A DNA stretch of 64,000 nucleotides from positions 1-64,000 of the forward strand of contig CAZNXJ010000003.1 of the NCBI GenBank assembly GCA_964577115.1, given 5' to 3'. This document shows, one piece after another, positions 1 to 9,442 of this stretch; the first letter of the stretch is position 1, and every line of letters begins with the position of its first letter. The position numbers and the translations under genes were made by a program. Origin of the DNA: CAZNXJ01 sp964577115. GTDB lineage: Bacteria > Planctomycetota > Planctomycetia > Pirellulales > Pirellulaceae. The notes under the pieces were generated by a model. It had not been told where the DNA came from. It searched no databases and was given only the letters and a program-made list of their open reading frames with translations.

Positions 1-165
1 CGACGTTGCGCCCATTGGGGGCGACTCGAGTGGTGGGGACAACTTTGGGTGTCTGTCAGGTGGCACATTGACCGCACGCGCGACGAGTCCATCCAGCGAG
101 TGAATGCGGCCGCCGTTCACGCAATATGCGAAGAAAGGCCTCGATAATTTGAACGCCGACACGGA
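1..165. other. Left edge, no gene recognised
   Basis: Short open frames exist on both strands here but none resembles a family I know, and the stretch runs directly into the transposase remnant. It could be the rest of an insertion sequence or flanking DNA. I see no terminal inverted repeat. Confidence 0.4.
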
Positions 166-909
166 TTGCAAGTGCGCTCTTGTAAACACAGGTCTTCACC
201 GCGCGCTCGTGATCGCTCAACCGATCATTGTCCAGAAGGAACAGCCACGGCACCTTCCCGGGGTCGTGATTTATTGCCGAGTCTACGTGGGTTAAAACTG
301 CTCGGCGTTGAACGTGATGAGCAGCAGGTCACGATAACAGTGGGCAGCTCGCTGATTTGCGGCCGCTGTCCGACATGCGGGAGCTACTCAAAACGCGTTC
401 ATAGTCGCTACTGGCGAACGCTTCGGGACCTTCCCTTGCTTGGAGCCAGCGTTATCGTCCGCTGGCAAACCAGGCGATTTTTCTGCGGTCGACAATCGTG
501 TTCGCAGCGCATCTTTGCTGAACGCTTGCCGGAAATGGCAGCCTCCCATGCACGACGAACCGCGCGTCTTGCCGAGGTCGTCCGCAGCATTGGCTTTGTC
601 TGTGGCGGAGAACCCGGAGCGCGCCTCGCAAAGCGCCTTGGTATCACCCTCAGTCCGGACACGATGCTGCGTGAAATTCGCCGCACCGCCATCCCGCAAC
701 CGCCGCAGCCACGAGTCCTCGGCGTGGATGATTGGGCGTTTCAGAAAGGTCAGGAAGGCAGGCCCAATCCCGCAATGTGTAGTTCGGTAGGTGCAGTATC
801 ATCTGCGGAGGGGGTGCGAGGGATGGCGGATGAAGGGGCACGTATCCGGCGTGTCCGAGTTCGTCGGCGGGGGCTCTCTACTCCCAGAGGGAGACGGGGC
901 AAGGCATAA
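166..909 (+). pseudogene. Truncated ISL3-family transposase
   Basis: Only the stretch from about 265 to 753 resembles an ISL3 transposase. It begins with the LLPSLRGLKLLGV start region typical of the family. A zinc-finger module follows, with RCPTCG and then RFFCGRQSC. A helix-turn-helix-like segment comes next, then VLGVDDWAFQKGQ, which holds the first catalytic aspartate of the DDE nuclease. Immediately after that (about 754) the frame continues for some 50 codons of Arg-rich sequence unlike the family, so the remaining half of the enzyme, with the other two acidic residues, is missing. Intact members have roughly 400-550 residues. The true start is unclear; a TTG at 274 is possible as well as the upstream ATG at 166. 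The element is almost certainly inactive. Confidence 0.8.
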
Positions 910-949
910 TGCGGGCGGTTTCGTGATTGCTTGTCGACGATGAGGATTG

Positions 950-2605
950 ATGAAAATGCCTGATTGCCGCTGGCCCGCGATGCGCATGTTGCTGTTGATC
1001 GCCCTACTCGTGTGCTCTGCACGATCGGCGCCCGGCGAGGAAACAAGGACGTACGACCTCGTCGTCTACGGGGGAACGTCCGGCGGTGTCGCGGCCGCCG
1101 TGCAGGCTCGCCGGATGGGAAAATCCGTTGTGCTGATCGAACCGGGCCGGCATCTCGGCGGGCTCAGCAGCGGCGGACTCGGCGCCACCGATATCGGCAA
1201 CAAGGCGGCCATCGGAGGCATCTCGCGCGAGTTCTATCGCCGCGTGAAGGCGCACTACGCCCGGCCCGAATCGTGGGTCCACGAGAAACCGGAAGATTAC
1301 CGCGACCCGCGCCTCGCGGCCGGCGACGATGCGATGTGGACGTTCGAGCCGAAAGTGGCCGAACAGATCTTCCGCGACATGGCCGCCGAGGCCGGCGTCG
1401 AAGTCGTCTTCGAACAGCGGCTCGATCGCGCTCAAGGCGTGCAGGTCGAGTCCGGTCGCATTGTCGCGATCTCCATGGAACAAGGTCCGACGTATCGCGG
1501 ACACTACTTTATCGATGCGACCTATGAAGGCGACCTGATGGCGGCTGCCGGTGTGAAATATCACGTCGGACGCGAAGCCAACGCGGTGTACGGCGAAACG
1601 CTGAACGGCGTCCAGAAAGCCTACGCGAAATACCACCAGCTCGTGCCGGGCGTCGATCCGTACGTTCGGCCAGGGGACCCGTCGAGCGGCCTGCTGCCGG
1701 GCGTTAGCTCGGACCCGCCCGGCGAGGACGGAAGCGGCGACCATCGCGTGCAAGCCTACAACTTCCGCATGTGCTTGACCGATGTGGCCGAAAATCAATT
1801 GCCTTACCCCAAGCCGGAAGGCTACGACGAACTGCAATATGAACTATTGCTGCGAAACTTCGAAGCCGGCGAAATGCGCGTGCCCTGGTCGCTATTTCTT
1901 ATGCCGAACCGCAAGACCGACATCAATAACAATTTCGGAGTCTCCACGGATTTCATCGGCGCGAATTACGCTTGGCCGGAAGCCGATTACGCGACGCGCG
2001 AAAAGATATTCGCCGAACACGTACGCTACCAGCAAGGGCTCCTCTGGACCCTCGCGAATCATCCGCGCGTGCCGCAGCACATTCGCGATACCGTAAGCGC
2101 CTGGGGGCTCTGCAAGGACGAGTTCACCGAAACGGGCGGCTGGCCGCATCAGCTCTACATCCGCGAAGCCCGCCGGATGATCTCCGACTACGTTATGACG
2201 CAGCACAACTGCCAGGGGCGTGTGGTGGCGGAAGATCCGGTGGGACTCGCTGCCTACACGATGGACTCGCACCATGTGCAGCGCTACGTGGACGAAAACG
2301 GGCACGTGCGCAATGAAGGTGATGTGCAGGTCGGCGGCTTCCCGCCGTACCCGATCAGCTACCGGTCCATTCGGCCGAAGCGCGAAGAGTGCCGCAATCT
2401 TCTTGTACCGGTCTGCCTGTCTGCGTCACACATCTCGTACGGATCGATTCGCATGGAGCCCGTCTTCATGGTGCTCGGCCAGTCCGCCGCGACCGCCGCC
2501 GCTCTGGCACACGACGCATCGGCCGATGTACAGGACGTCGATTACGCGGCCCTGCGCGCGCGGCTCCTCGCCGATAAGCAGATCCTCGAGTGGAAGAGCA
2601 ACTGA
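950..2605 (+). CDS. Secreted FAD-dependent oxidoreductase
   Basis: The product is about 551 residues. A hydrophobic N-terminal signal (MRMLLLIALLVCSARS) is followed by a Rossmann dinucleotide-binding site, YGGTSGGVAAAVQARRMGK, with an acidic residue closing the second strand (VVLIEP). The sequence then matches the FAD_oxidored type (PF12831): RHLGGLSSGGLGATD near the N-terminus, a FIDATYEGDL motif in the middle, and a C-terminal SASHISYGSIRMEPVFMVLGQSAA segment that closes the FAD site. Relatives are abundant in Planctomycetes and Bacteroidetes, often annotated vaguely as xanthan-lyase-like; the substrate is unknown. It stands alone. The start is uncertain: TTG 947, ATG 950 and ATG 956 are in frame, and the GAGGA at 942-946 is best spaced for 956. 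Confidence 0.85.
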   Translation: MKMPDCRWPAMRMLLLIALLVCSARSAPGEETRTYDLVVYGGTSGGVAAAVQARRMGKSVVLIEPGRHLGGLSSGGLGATDIGNKAAIGGISREFYRRVKAHYARPESWVHEKPEDYRDPRLAAGDDAMWTFEPKVAEQIFRDMAAEAGVEVVFEQRLDRAQGVQVESGRIVAISMEQGPTYRGHYFIDATYEGDLMAAAGVKYHVGREANAVYGETLNGVQKAYAKYHQLVPGVDPYVRPGDPSSGLLPGVSSDPPGEDGSGDHRVQAYNFRMCLTDVAENQLPYPKPEGYDELQYELLLRNFEAGEMRVPWSLFLMPNRKTDINNNFGVSTDFIGANYAWPEADYATREKIFAEHVRYQQGLLWTLANHPRVPQHIRDTVSAWGLCKDEFTETGGWPHQLYIREARRMISDYVMTQHNCQGRVVAEDPVGLAAYTMDSHHVQRYVDENGHVRNEGDVQVGGFPPYPISYRSIRPKREECRNLLVPVCLSASHISYGSIRMEPVFMVLGQSAATAAALAHDASADVQDVDYAALRARLLADKQILEWKSN

Positions 2606-2677
2606 GTGCAATCGCGCAAGCCGAAGGTAGATCGGAGTGACGCGAACGCGCGCAGCTGAGCCGGGAGGAGACCTACC

Positions 2678-3100
2678 ATGAAATCGCATACCGCGTACCT
2701 GACCTTCAACGTTCCCGAACGAATGGGATTCGTGAATATCACGCCGCAGGTGGAGGCCGAATTAAAAGCGAGCGGCATCCGTGAGGGACTCGTGCTGGTG
2801 AACGCCATGCACATCACGGCGAGCGTCTTTATCAACGACGATGAATCGGGGCTCCACCAGGATTACCGGAAGTGGCTCGAACAGCTTGCTCCATTCGACG
2901 CCTCGCCGCAGCGCTACGCGCACAACCGCACGGGCGAAGATAACGCCGACGCTCATATGAAACGCCAGATCATGGGTCGGGAAGTCGTCGTTGCCGTGAC
3001 CGAAGGGAAGCTCGACTTCGGCCCCTGGGAGCAGATCTTCTATGGCGAGTTCGACGGCCGGCGAGCGAAACGCGTGCTCGTAAAGATCATTGGTGAATGA
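2678..3100 (+). CDS. YjbQ-family protein (UPF0047)
   Basis: At 140 residues this has the full length of the YjbQ family, a compact beta-sandwich protein that assembles into trimers. E. coli YjbQ has been reported to have weak thiamine-phosphate-synthase side activity; the physiological role is unsettled. Family hallmarks are visible: NAMHITASVFINDDESG in the first half and EDNADAHMKRQIMG in the second, whose histidines form the conserved putative metal/active site, and GPWEQIFYGEFDG near the end. A strong ribosome-binding site (GGGAGGAG, about 2664-2671) supports the start. It lies 72 bp after the oxidoreductase, so co-transcription is possible but no functional link is evident. It ends 90 bp before the convergent CusA-like gene. 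Confidence 0.9.
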   Translation: MKSHTAYLTFNVPERMGFVNITPQVEAELKASGIREGLVLVNAMHITASVFINDDESGLHQDYRKWLEQLAPFDASPQRYAHNRTGEDNADAHMKRQIMGREVVVAVTEGKLDFGPWEQIFYGEFDGRRAKRVLVKIIGE

Positions 3101-3190
3101 CGACCAACGGCGGCGCCGCTAGGCATGATGGCTTATCAGCCGTGTTCCTCTGCCGGCCACGAGCTGACGCGCGACACCGGATGTACCTTC

Positions 3191-6100
3191 TCATGCCGGC
3201 GCTGACTCGGAAGACCACGTCCCGGGCTGCGCTCGCACCGGACGTGCAGCAAAGTTCAGTTTCGCTTCCATATAGCCGCAGTAGAGCACCGGCACGACGA
3301 AGAGCGAAACCAGTTCGATAAACATGCCAAAGAAGACCGGCAAGGCCATGGCGCGGGCGACGTCCGCGCCGCGTCCCGTGGCCAGCATGACGGGAAGCAG
3401 AGCGGCAAACGTGGTGAACGCGGTCATTAAGCAGGGCCGAATGCGGCGTCGCCCCGCTTGGACCGTGGCCTCGCGAATGTCCTCCACCGTACGCATGGGT
3501 TTGCGTGTAAAAAGCTGCTCCATGTACGTCGCGATGACCACGCCATCGTCCTCGGCGATGCCTATCAAGGCAATCAGACCGACCCAGATCGCGGTGTTCA
3601 TCTCGATGCCATAAATGCCCAGTCCAATCATGCCGCCGAAAATGGCAATGGGTATTTGCGAGAAGATGATGAGCGTCAAAGGCAGGTTGCGAAAGTTGAG
3701 ATAGATAATCAGCAGGTCGGCCAGAATCACGATCGGGATGATAATCATCAGACGGCGATTCGCCTCGACCTGGTTCTCGAAGGACCCCACCGCCAGCAGG
3801 GCATAACCAGGAGGAAGCGTCAGCGTCCCCTCCGCCTGCGCTCGGCGCAGCTCCGTCTCCACGGCCCGAACGGTCTCCAGGTCGCCGGCGATCCCCGAAG
3901 GCGCAAACGAGACGTGCGCGACGAGCCGCGCGTCTTCACTACTGATCATCCCCGGCCCCCACGTCGTTTTCATTTTGGCCAGTGTGTAGAGCGGGACGAC
4001 TTCGCCGCTTTCCGTCACGACGGGCAGCCGCGGCAGATCGTCGATACGCTCGCGCAGGTCACGCTGGTAGCGGATGCGGATCGGGTAGCGTTCACGCCCT
4101 TCGACTGTCTGCGTCAAGTTCATTCCGCCGAGAGCCGTCTCGATGACCTGATTGACGGCCATCGTCGTCATTCCAAACCGCGCCGCGGTTTCGCGGTCGA
4201 CTTCGAACTCGATGTACGGTACTCCCAGGACGATGTCCGGATTCACCGTGGCCGCATTGACATGAGGGATCGCGCGCAGCTTCGCAGCGACGTTGCGAGC
4301 GGCTTCTGCCAAACCGTCCAGGCTATCGCCGTAAACGCGAATCGCCATGGGCGCTTTGATTCCGCTTTGCAGCATCACCACGCGCCCTTCGATCGGTTGC
4401 AGGGGAGAGGCCGGTGTGACTCCGGGTAATGTGGCGACAGCGTTGATCTGTTCCCAGATGCCGTCGATCGTCACTCCTTCGCGCCACTCGGATTCGGGCC
4501 TCAGCATGACATACGTTTCAATCATGACGCTCGGCGCCGGGTCGAGTGCCGACTCCGCTCGGCCGAGTTTTCCAAGGACGTTCGCGACCTCCGGTATGCT
4601 CTTGATCAGCGCGTCCTGCGTCTGGAGAACGGCCATGCCTTGTGAAAAGCTGGCTGCCGGATAAAGCGTCGGCATGTAGAACCAGGTACCTTCATCAAGC
4701 GCAATCCAGTCGTCAGTTCGCAGCCCCGGAAAACTGTGTTTCAGCACGACGTAACCGGGAAGCGCGTTCGGCTCCATTCCCAAACCCCGCGCTAGTTGCT
4801 CGCCCGGATAAAGAACCGCCGGCAGGCCGAACCAGGCTCCTGCACCGAGAAGAATGAACAGCAGGGGAACGGCCGCGAATGCCAGTTTATGCGCGAGCAG
4901 AAACCGCAGCGCCGGTTCATAGATCCAGAGTATCAGGCGACTCGTGGGATTCTCTTCGATGGGGCGAAGTCGCTCGCGCGACATAATGAACGCAATGCCA
5001 CCGCTAAACAGCGCCAGCAGCAAGGCGGTTGGTGCGAGCGGCAGAGGGGAGACGTCCGCGAGCCACATTGGCCAGAAAAGGACGGCTGCCGCGGCACCGG
5101 CGAGTGCTGCGACACCACTTGCCATCCAAGCTCGCCGGCGCGGCACCCGCGAACTAAAGAGCAACAGGCGACAAAGCGCGGGAACGAGAATCACGGCAAC
5201 CAGCAGTGCTGCGACCATCGCAAATGTTTTGGTCCACGCCAAAGGGCTGAATAGCTTGAGGTCACGTCCCGTCAAAAAGAACACCGGCAGGAAGCTGACG
5301 ATCGTCGTCGAAACACCCGTGATGACGGCCGGGGCGACTTCATGCGTCGCATCGATAATGACCTGCACCCGATCGCGCGGGGCGTTCGTTGACCCACCCA
5401 CCAGATCGTACCCTTCCTCACCATCGCTGGAGCCGCCCGCTTCCCATGCCACCAAGTGCTGGTAGACGTTTTCGGAGATAATGATGCCCAGGTCGGCTAC
5501 CTCGCCGATGGCAATGGCAATACCGGCGAGCGACATGATGTTCGCGTCGATCTGGAACCAGCGCATGCCAATGAACGACATTAACACGGCCATGGGCAGC
5601 GTGACGGCCACCACCAGGCTGGCACGAAAGTGCAGCAGAAACAGGATGATCACCGCGGCGGTGATGATAAGCTCTTCGCGGAGTGCTCCCGTCAGTGTGG
5701 CAATCGTTTCGTTGATCAAGCCCGTGCGGTCATACACCGGAATAATCTTGACGCCTTGCAAGGATGGCTCGATCTGGCGAATCTTCTCGCGGACGCGCTC
5801 AATGACCTCGCGAGGATTCTCGCCGAAACGCATCACCACGATGCCGCCGACCGCTTCGCTCCCGTTCAGATCAATCGCGCCACTCCGAAATTCCGGGCCA
5901 ACTTGCACCTGCGCCAGATCGCGGATCCGCACCGGCACCCCGCTGCGCGAAATCACGACCGTTTTCTCGATGTCTTCGAGCGCTTGATAGATGTCGTTGT
6001 CCTGGCCAATGAATCCTCGGCCGCGAATCACGTACTCCATGCCGCCCGCTTCCGCCGTCTTCGCGCCGACATCAATATTCGAGCTCTGCACGGCCGCGAT

Positions 6101-6715
6101 GAGCCTCTCGAGAGGAACGTCGTGAAAGCGCAGGGCATCGGGGCTGACTTCGATCTGATATTGGCGCACGTAGCCGCCAACGCTCGCGACCTCACTGACG
6201 CCCTGAACCGACTGAAGCTCGTAGCGGATGACATAATCCTGCAAACTTCGGAGCTCGGCTAGGTTCATGCCCGGCGGGCCTTCGAGCACGTAGTACAGGA
6301 CCTGCCCGAGCGCCGTCGCGTCGGGGCCAAGCGTCGGCGTGACGCCGGCCGGCAGTGCGCTAACCGCCGTTCCTAGCCGCTCGAGGACGCGTGATCGAGC
6401 CCAGTAGAAGTCCGTCCCATCGGCGAACGTAACTTGAACGAAGCTGTAGCCGAACATGCTTTTGCCGCGCACGCTCTCGGCATGCGGTACGGTGAGCAGG
6501 GCGACCGACAGCGGATAGGTCACCTGATCCTCGACATCCTTCGGCGAACGCCCGGGCCATTCGGTGAATACGATGACCTGGTTTTCGCCGACGTTCGGAA
6601 TCGCATCGATGGGGACGGCCATCGCACAGTAGCCGCCAAAGGCGGCGACGAGGAGGGCTCCGATTACCGTGAGCAGCGGTTGACGGACGCAGAACTCAAT
6701 GAGAGGCCGTAGCAT
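3191..6715 (-). CDS. cusA: CusA-like heavy-metal RND efflux pump
   Basis: This inner-membrane proton-driven pump (1174 residues) belongs to the CusA/CzcA heavy-metal branch of the RND superfamily. The N-terminus has the first membrane helix followed by PNVGENQVIVFTEWPG. Membrane blocks with conserved acidic residues follow (LAGIAIAIGEVADLGIII, GLIALIGIAEDDGVVIATYM). Three methionines in contexts matching the CusA metal-binding triad are present: FYMP (about residue 679), VMIE (about 730) and VVMLQSG (about 780), which favours Cu(I)/Ag(I) over Zn/Co. It is longer than typical CusA (about 1040 residues) because of an extra segment near residues 520-585 with two hydrophobic stretches and a second insertion near 640-668. 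It starts 2 bp after the adaptor gene and is the last gene of the operon. Confidence 0.93.
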   Translation of the reverse strand: MLRPLIEFCVRQPLLTVIGALLVAAFGGYCAMAVPIDAIPNVGENQVIVFTEWPGRSPKDVEDQVTYPLSVALLTVPHAESVRGKSMFGYSFVQVTFADGTDFYWARSRVLERLGTAVSALPAGVTPTLGPDATALGQVLYYVLEGPPGMNLAELRSLQDYVIRYELQSVQGVSEVASVGGYVRQYQIEVSPDALRFHDVPLERLIAAVQSSNIDVGAKTAEAGGMEYVIRGRGFIGQDNDIYQALEDIEKTVVISRSGVPVRIRDLAQVQVGPEFRSGAIDLNGSEAVGGIVVMRFGENPREVIERVREKIRQIEPSLQGVKIIPVYDRTGLINETIATLTGALREELIITAAVIILFLLHFRASLVVAVTLPMAVLMSFIGMRWFQIDANIMSLAGIAIAIGEVADLGIIISENVYQHLVAWEAGGSSDGEEGYDLVGGSTNAPRDRVQVIIDATHEVAPAVITGVSTTIVSFLPVFFLTGRDLKLFSPLAWTKTFAMVAALLVAVILVPALCRLLLFSSRVPRRRAWMASGVAALAGAAAAVLFWPMWLADVSPLPLAPTALLLALFSGGIAFIMSRERLRPIEENPTSRLILWIYEPALRFLLAHKLAFAAVPLLFILLGAGAWFGLPAVLYPGEQLARGLGMEPNALPGYVVLKHSFPGLRTDDWIALDEGTWFYMPTLYPAASFSQGMAVLQTQDALIKSIPEVANVLGKLGRAESALDPAPSVMIETYVMLRPESEWREGVTIDGIWEQINAVATLPGVTPASPLQPIEGRVVMLQSGIKAPMAIRVYGDSLDGLAEAARNVAAKLRAIPHVNAATVNPDIVLGVPYIEFEVDRETAARFGMTTMAVNQVIETALGGMNLTQTVEGRERYPIRIRYQRDLRERIDDLPRLPVVTESGEVVPLYTLAKMKTTWGPGMISSEDARLVAHVSFAPSGIAGDLETVRAVETELRRAQAEGTLTLPPGYALLAVGSFENQVEANRRLMIIIPIVILADLLIIYLNFRNLPLTLIIFSQIPIAIFGGMIGLGIYGIEMNTAIWVGLIALIGIAEDDGVVIATYMEQLFTRKPMRTVEDIREATVQAGRRRIRPCLMTAFTTFAALLPVMLATGRGADVARAMALPVFFGMFIELVSLFVVPVLYCGYMEAKLNFAARPVRAQPGTWSSESAPA

Positions 6716-6717
6716 GG

Positions 6718-8784
6718 TCAGGCCTCCTCGTGATCGTGTGCCGGTGGGGGATCCTCGCGGTGGGGCTGAGTGGACTCGGCCGTCGTTGCTCGTGGCGGTA
6801 GCACACGCACCTTCTCGCCGCAGCGGAGCATCTCGCTGCCATAGTAGGGATTAGCCAGCTCGCCAGACGCTTGCAGCCAATCCCCGCCGCCTCCTTTCAC
6901 CATCGGGCAATAAAAGTGGATGAACGGAGATTGCGCGTCGTCGCCGCGTAGCTGCGCCGCGAGCTTCACCACCGCGTGGCTGATGGGTTTGAACTGCTGG
7001 CGCGCCTTCACCAGTTCGACGTGATGCAAGTGTTCGGCATGGGATGCAATCTCCTGCATCAAACCGCGTGTCTCCTCCGAAAGCGACGTGTCGCCGGCCA
7101 GTGCCGTCGCGGACTCGTACAGCCGGACGGCGGCGTCTGCCGATGGTTTTTCATCCGCCGCGAGCCGCTGCTGGATTTCAAAGTAAGCCGCATAGAGTGC
7201 TTCCAATGTTTGTCCGGCCGAACCACGGACATTGGTCAATTCAAGGTGATCGACGTCCAGTGGACCTTTGGGCGACGTTGCTTTTGCTAGGGCCTTCGTC
7301 GGGTCGATGAGGCTCGGTTTTCCGGCGAGCTGCATCTGAGAATCGATGAGAAAGTTGCCGGCCGTTGCTACGTGTTCACCTTCCTTCAAGCCATCGAGAA
7401 CGACGATCTTGTCACGCAGGATGGGGCCAAGTGTGACGGGCCGGAGTTCAAATCGCCCCGGTTCGGTCTCGACATAGACCACGCTGTTGCCGCCGGCTAA
7501 TAGCACGGCCGAGCGGGGAACGTAGAGGGAAACCGGTTCGGGAACTTCCTTGTCCGCGAAGCCATATTCCGACGTCGACACGAGATCCATGCCGCATATC
7601 GGGCATTTGCCGGGTTCGTCGCGAATGATCTGCGGATGCATAGGACTGATCCATTTGCCCGCCAGGTCCGCATCGAAGATCTGGCCTTGCGGGCCGATGG
7701 GCAGGGTAATGCGAGCTTCGGCATAGTCGCCCGGTCGGAGCCGCCGCGGCTCGTTAGCGAGCTCGACACGCACGCTGACCGTTCGCGTTGCCGTATCGAC
7801 CGTCGGATCGATAAAGGCCACGCGCCCAATGAACGTTTCTCCTGGCAGCGACTGCACCGTCGCTTCAACGCGCTGTCCAAATCGCATTCGCGAAGCGTCT
7901 TCGGGAAAGAGTTTGAGCATCAGCCAGACCGTCGAAAGCTCGGCGATGCGATAAATCGGATCGCCGGCGCTCACGTAATTCCCCTCAATCGCCAGCTTCT
8001 CGACGACCGTCCCGCCTTGCGGGGCATAGATCGTCAAACGCGATTGGGGCTGGCCGGTGCGCTCGAGCTCGCCCAGTTGCTCTTCTGTCATGCCAAACTC
8101 GCGGAGCCGCTGTCGCGTGTTGGCAACTAGGTTCTCCTGCGCTTCGCGCGCGGCGGGCAATCCTCCGACGGCGGCGAGGGAACGGCGCGCTTCGAGATAG
8201 TCGACCTGCGCGCCATATAGCTGCGGGCTGTAGATGATGGCGAGATGGTCACCCTTTTTGATATCCACTCCCGTGTAATCCGCAAACAGACGCTCGAGCC
8301 GCCCGTCGATATAGGCGGCGATGGTGGCTTGGCGGCTTTCGTCGATCGCTATCACGCCGACGGTTTGAAGAGTTGCCTCGACAGGCCCGAGTTGCACGGG
8401 AGTCGTTTCGATCCCGGCAAGACGCCTTTGTGCCGGTTCGATCGTTACTGATAACTCATCCAGATCGGCCGCGCCGCTCGACGCCGGAACGAGCTCCATG
8501 CCGCAGATCGGACAGCGCCCCGTCATCGGCTGGCGTATCTGCGGATGCATCGGGCAGGTGTAGATCGTGTCCGCGGAAGAAGCCACTGCGCCTGCCATTG
8601 GAGCGGACTCACGAATCCATCCGAGTCGCTGCGCGACACCGATCAGGAAAACGAGCAGAATGCCTGCGGCGAGAAACATCGCGGCGGAAAGCAGTCGGCG
8701 GCCGAGCCACGATACGTATTGACGCCATGCTCGTTTCGGAACGCTCGGCGCCGCATCCTCTGGCACGTTCAGCGGACGGGTCAT
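6718..8784 (-). CDS. cusB: CusB-like efflux adaptor with two metal-binding modules
   Basis: This is the periplasmic membrane-fusion adaptor linking the CusA-like pump to the outer-membrane factor (about 688 residues from this start). After one N-terminal membrane helix comes a heavy-metal-binding module, CPMHPQIRQPMTGRCPICGM (about residues 75-95), then the barrel-sandwich/HlyD core. A second copy, SPMHPQIIRDEPGKCPICGM, sits near residue 380-400. The C-terminal part looks like DUF3347 and ends in a region with FYCPMV and a late cysteine (LRCGEK), giving a third possible metal site. Typical CusB proteins have about 400 residues, so this is an elaborated form. I prefer the ATG at 8784 to the TTG at 8814. 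Confidence 0.9.
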   Translation of the reverse strand: MTRPLNVPEDAAPSVPKRAWRQYVSWLGRRLLSAAMFLAAGILLVFLIGVAQRLGWIRESAPMAGAVASSADTIYTCPMHPQIRQPMTGRCPICGMELVPASSGAADLDELSVTIEPAQRRLAGIETTPVQLGPVEATLQTVGVIAIDESRQATIAAYIDGRLERLFADYTGVDIKKGDHLAIIYSPQLYGAQVDYLEARRSLAAVGGLPAAREAQENLVANTRQRLREFGMTEEQLGELERTGQPQSRLTIYAPQGGTVVEKLAIEGNYVSAGDPIYRIAELSTVWLMLKLFPEDASRMRFGQRVEATVQSLPGETFIGRVAFIDPTVDTATRTVSVRVELANEPRRLRPGDYAEARITLPIGPQGQIFDADLAGKWISPMHPQIIRDEPGKCPICGMDLVSTSEYGFADKEVPEPVSLYVPRSAVLLAGGNSVVYVETEPGRFELRPVTLGPILRDKIVVLDGLKEGEHVATAGNFLIDSQMQLAGKPSLIDPTKALAKATSPKGPLDVDHLELTNVRGSAGQTLEALYAAYFEIQQRLAADEKPSADAAVRLYESATALAGDTSLSEETRGLMQEIASHAEHLHHVELVKARQQFKPISHAVVKLAAQLRGDDAQSPFIHFYCPMVKGGGGDWLQASGELANPYYGSEMLRCGEKVRVLPPRATTAESTQPHREDPPPAHDHEEA

Positions 8785-8951
8785 GGGGAAGCCTTTGCGC
8801 TTCAGTGTTGGCAAGAATAGAAATGAATCGTGACAAGCGAATTCCGCGCACGCAACGCCATGGGCTCACGGCATGTTGCCTGCGTCCCTGAGTTGCGCAC
8901 GCGATGAGAACGCCGCAGTTGTCACAGCGCGCAGTGGTAGCCCGCCAGAAT

Positions 8952-9347
8952 TCAAATGCGCCAGACGCAGAGCCGCGATTGGACCGAGCGGTTCGCGGGC
9001 CCAGAGGAAATTGAGTCATTGCCAGGCCCCGGACGCGCGACGGAGGTGCCAGCAAGCAGCGCGAAATAGCAGGGCACGGGCGAGGCCCATTTTAGCGGTC
9101 GCGAAGTATCGTCCGGAACCGCCGGAGGCGCTTGCGGCGTACGTTCGGCCTGGCACGAACAGGCTCGAGAAGACGCTACCGAGCGACAACAACACGCCGG
9201 CTCGGCGGCGCACGGGGCCCGAACCGTTTTGGTCTGCATGTCTTGGCAGCGGCTCGTGGCAAACGCAGATTCGGCGAGCGCCGCGCTGGTCGATACCAGC
9301 GCGAGGACAACCGCCAGAACCCGATGGTGTGCTTGCCAACCAAACAT
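8952..9347 (-). CDS. Small Cys-rich secreted protein in cus operon
   Basis: This 131-residue product starts with a clear signal peptide (HHRVLAVVLALVSTSAALA). The mature part is unusually rich in cysteine: about nine residues, including a CCC cluster and a CSC motif within roughly residues 48-66. It lies in the same orientation between the outer-membrane-factor gene (96 bp upstream) and the adaptor gene (168 bp downstream). I do not recognise the family. Position and cysteine content suggest a periplasmic metal-binding or metallochaperone role like that of CusF, which is otherwise absent, but there is no sequence resemblance to CusF. A 192-codon frame overlaps on the other strand; I prefer this one for its signal peptide and operon position. 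Confidence 0.6.
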   Translation of the reverse strand: MFGWQAHHRVLAVVLALVSTSAALAESAFATSRCQDMQTKTVRAPCAAEPACCCRSVASSRACSCQAERTPQAPPAVPDDTSRPLKWASPVPCYFALLAGTSVARPGPGNDSISSGPANRSVQSRLCVWRI

Positions 9348-9442
9348 GCTGTTGCAATCTCCGCAAAGCTATTCGCATTGTCCGCTGCGTGGCGCGTGAA
9401 GTCCAGGGTGCGCCGCGCCGAGCTGTGCGGAGGTGGCAAGGT

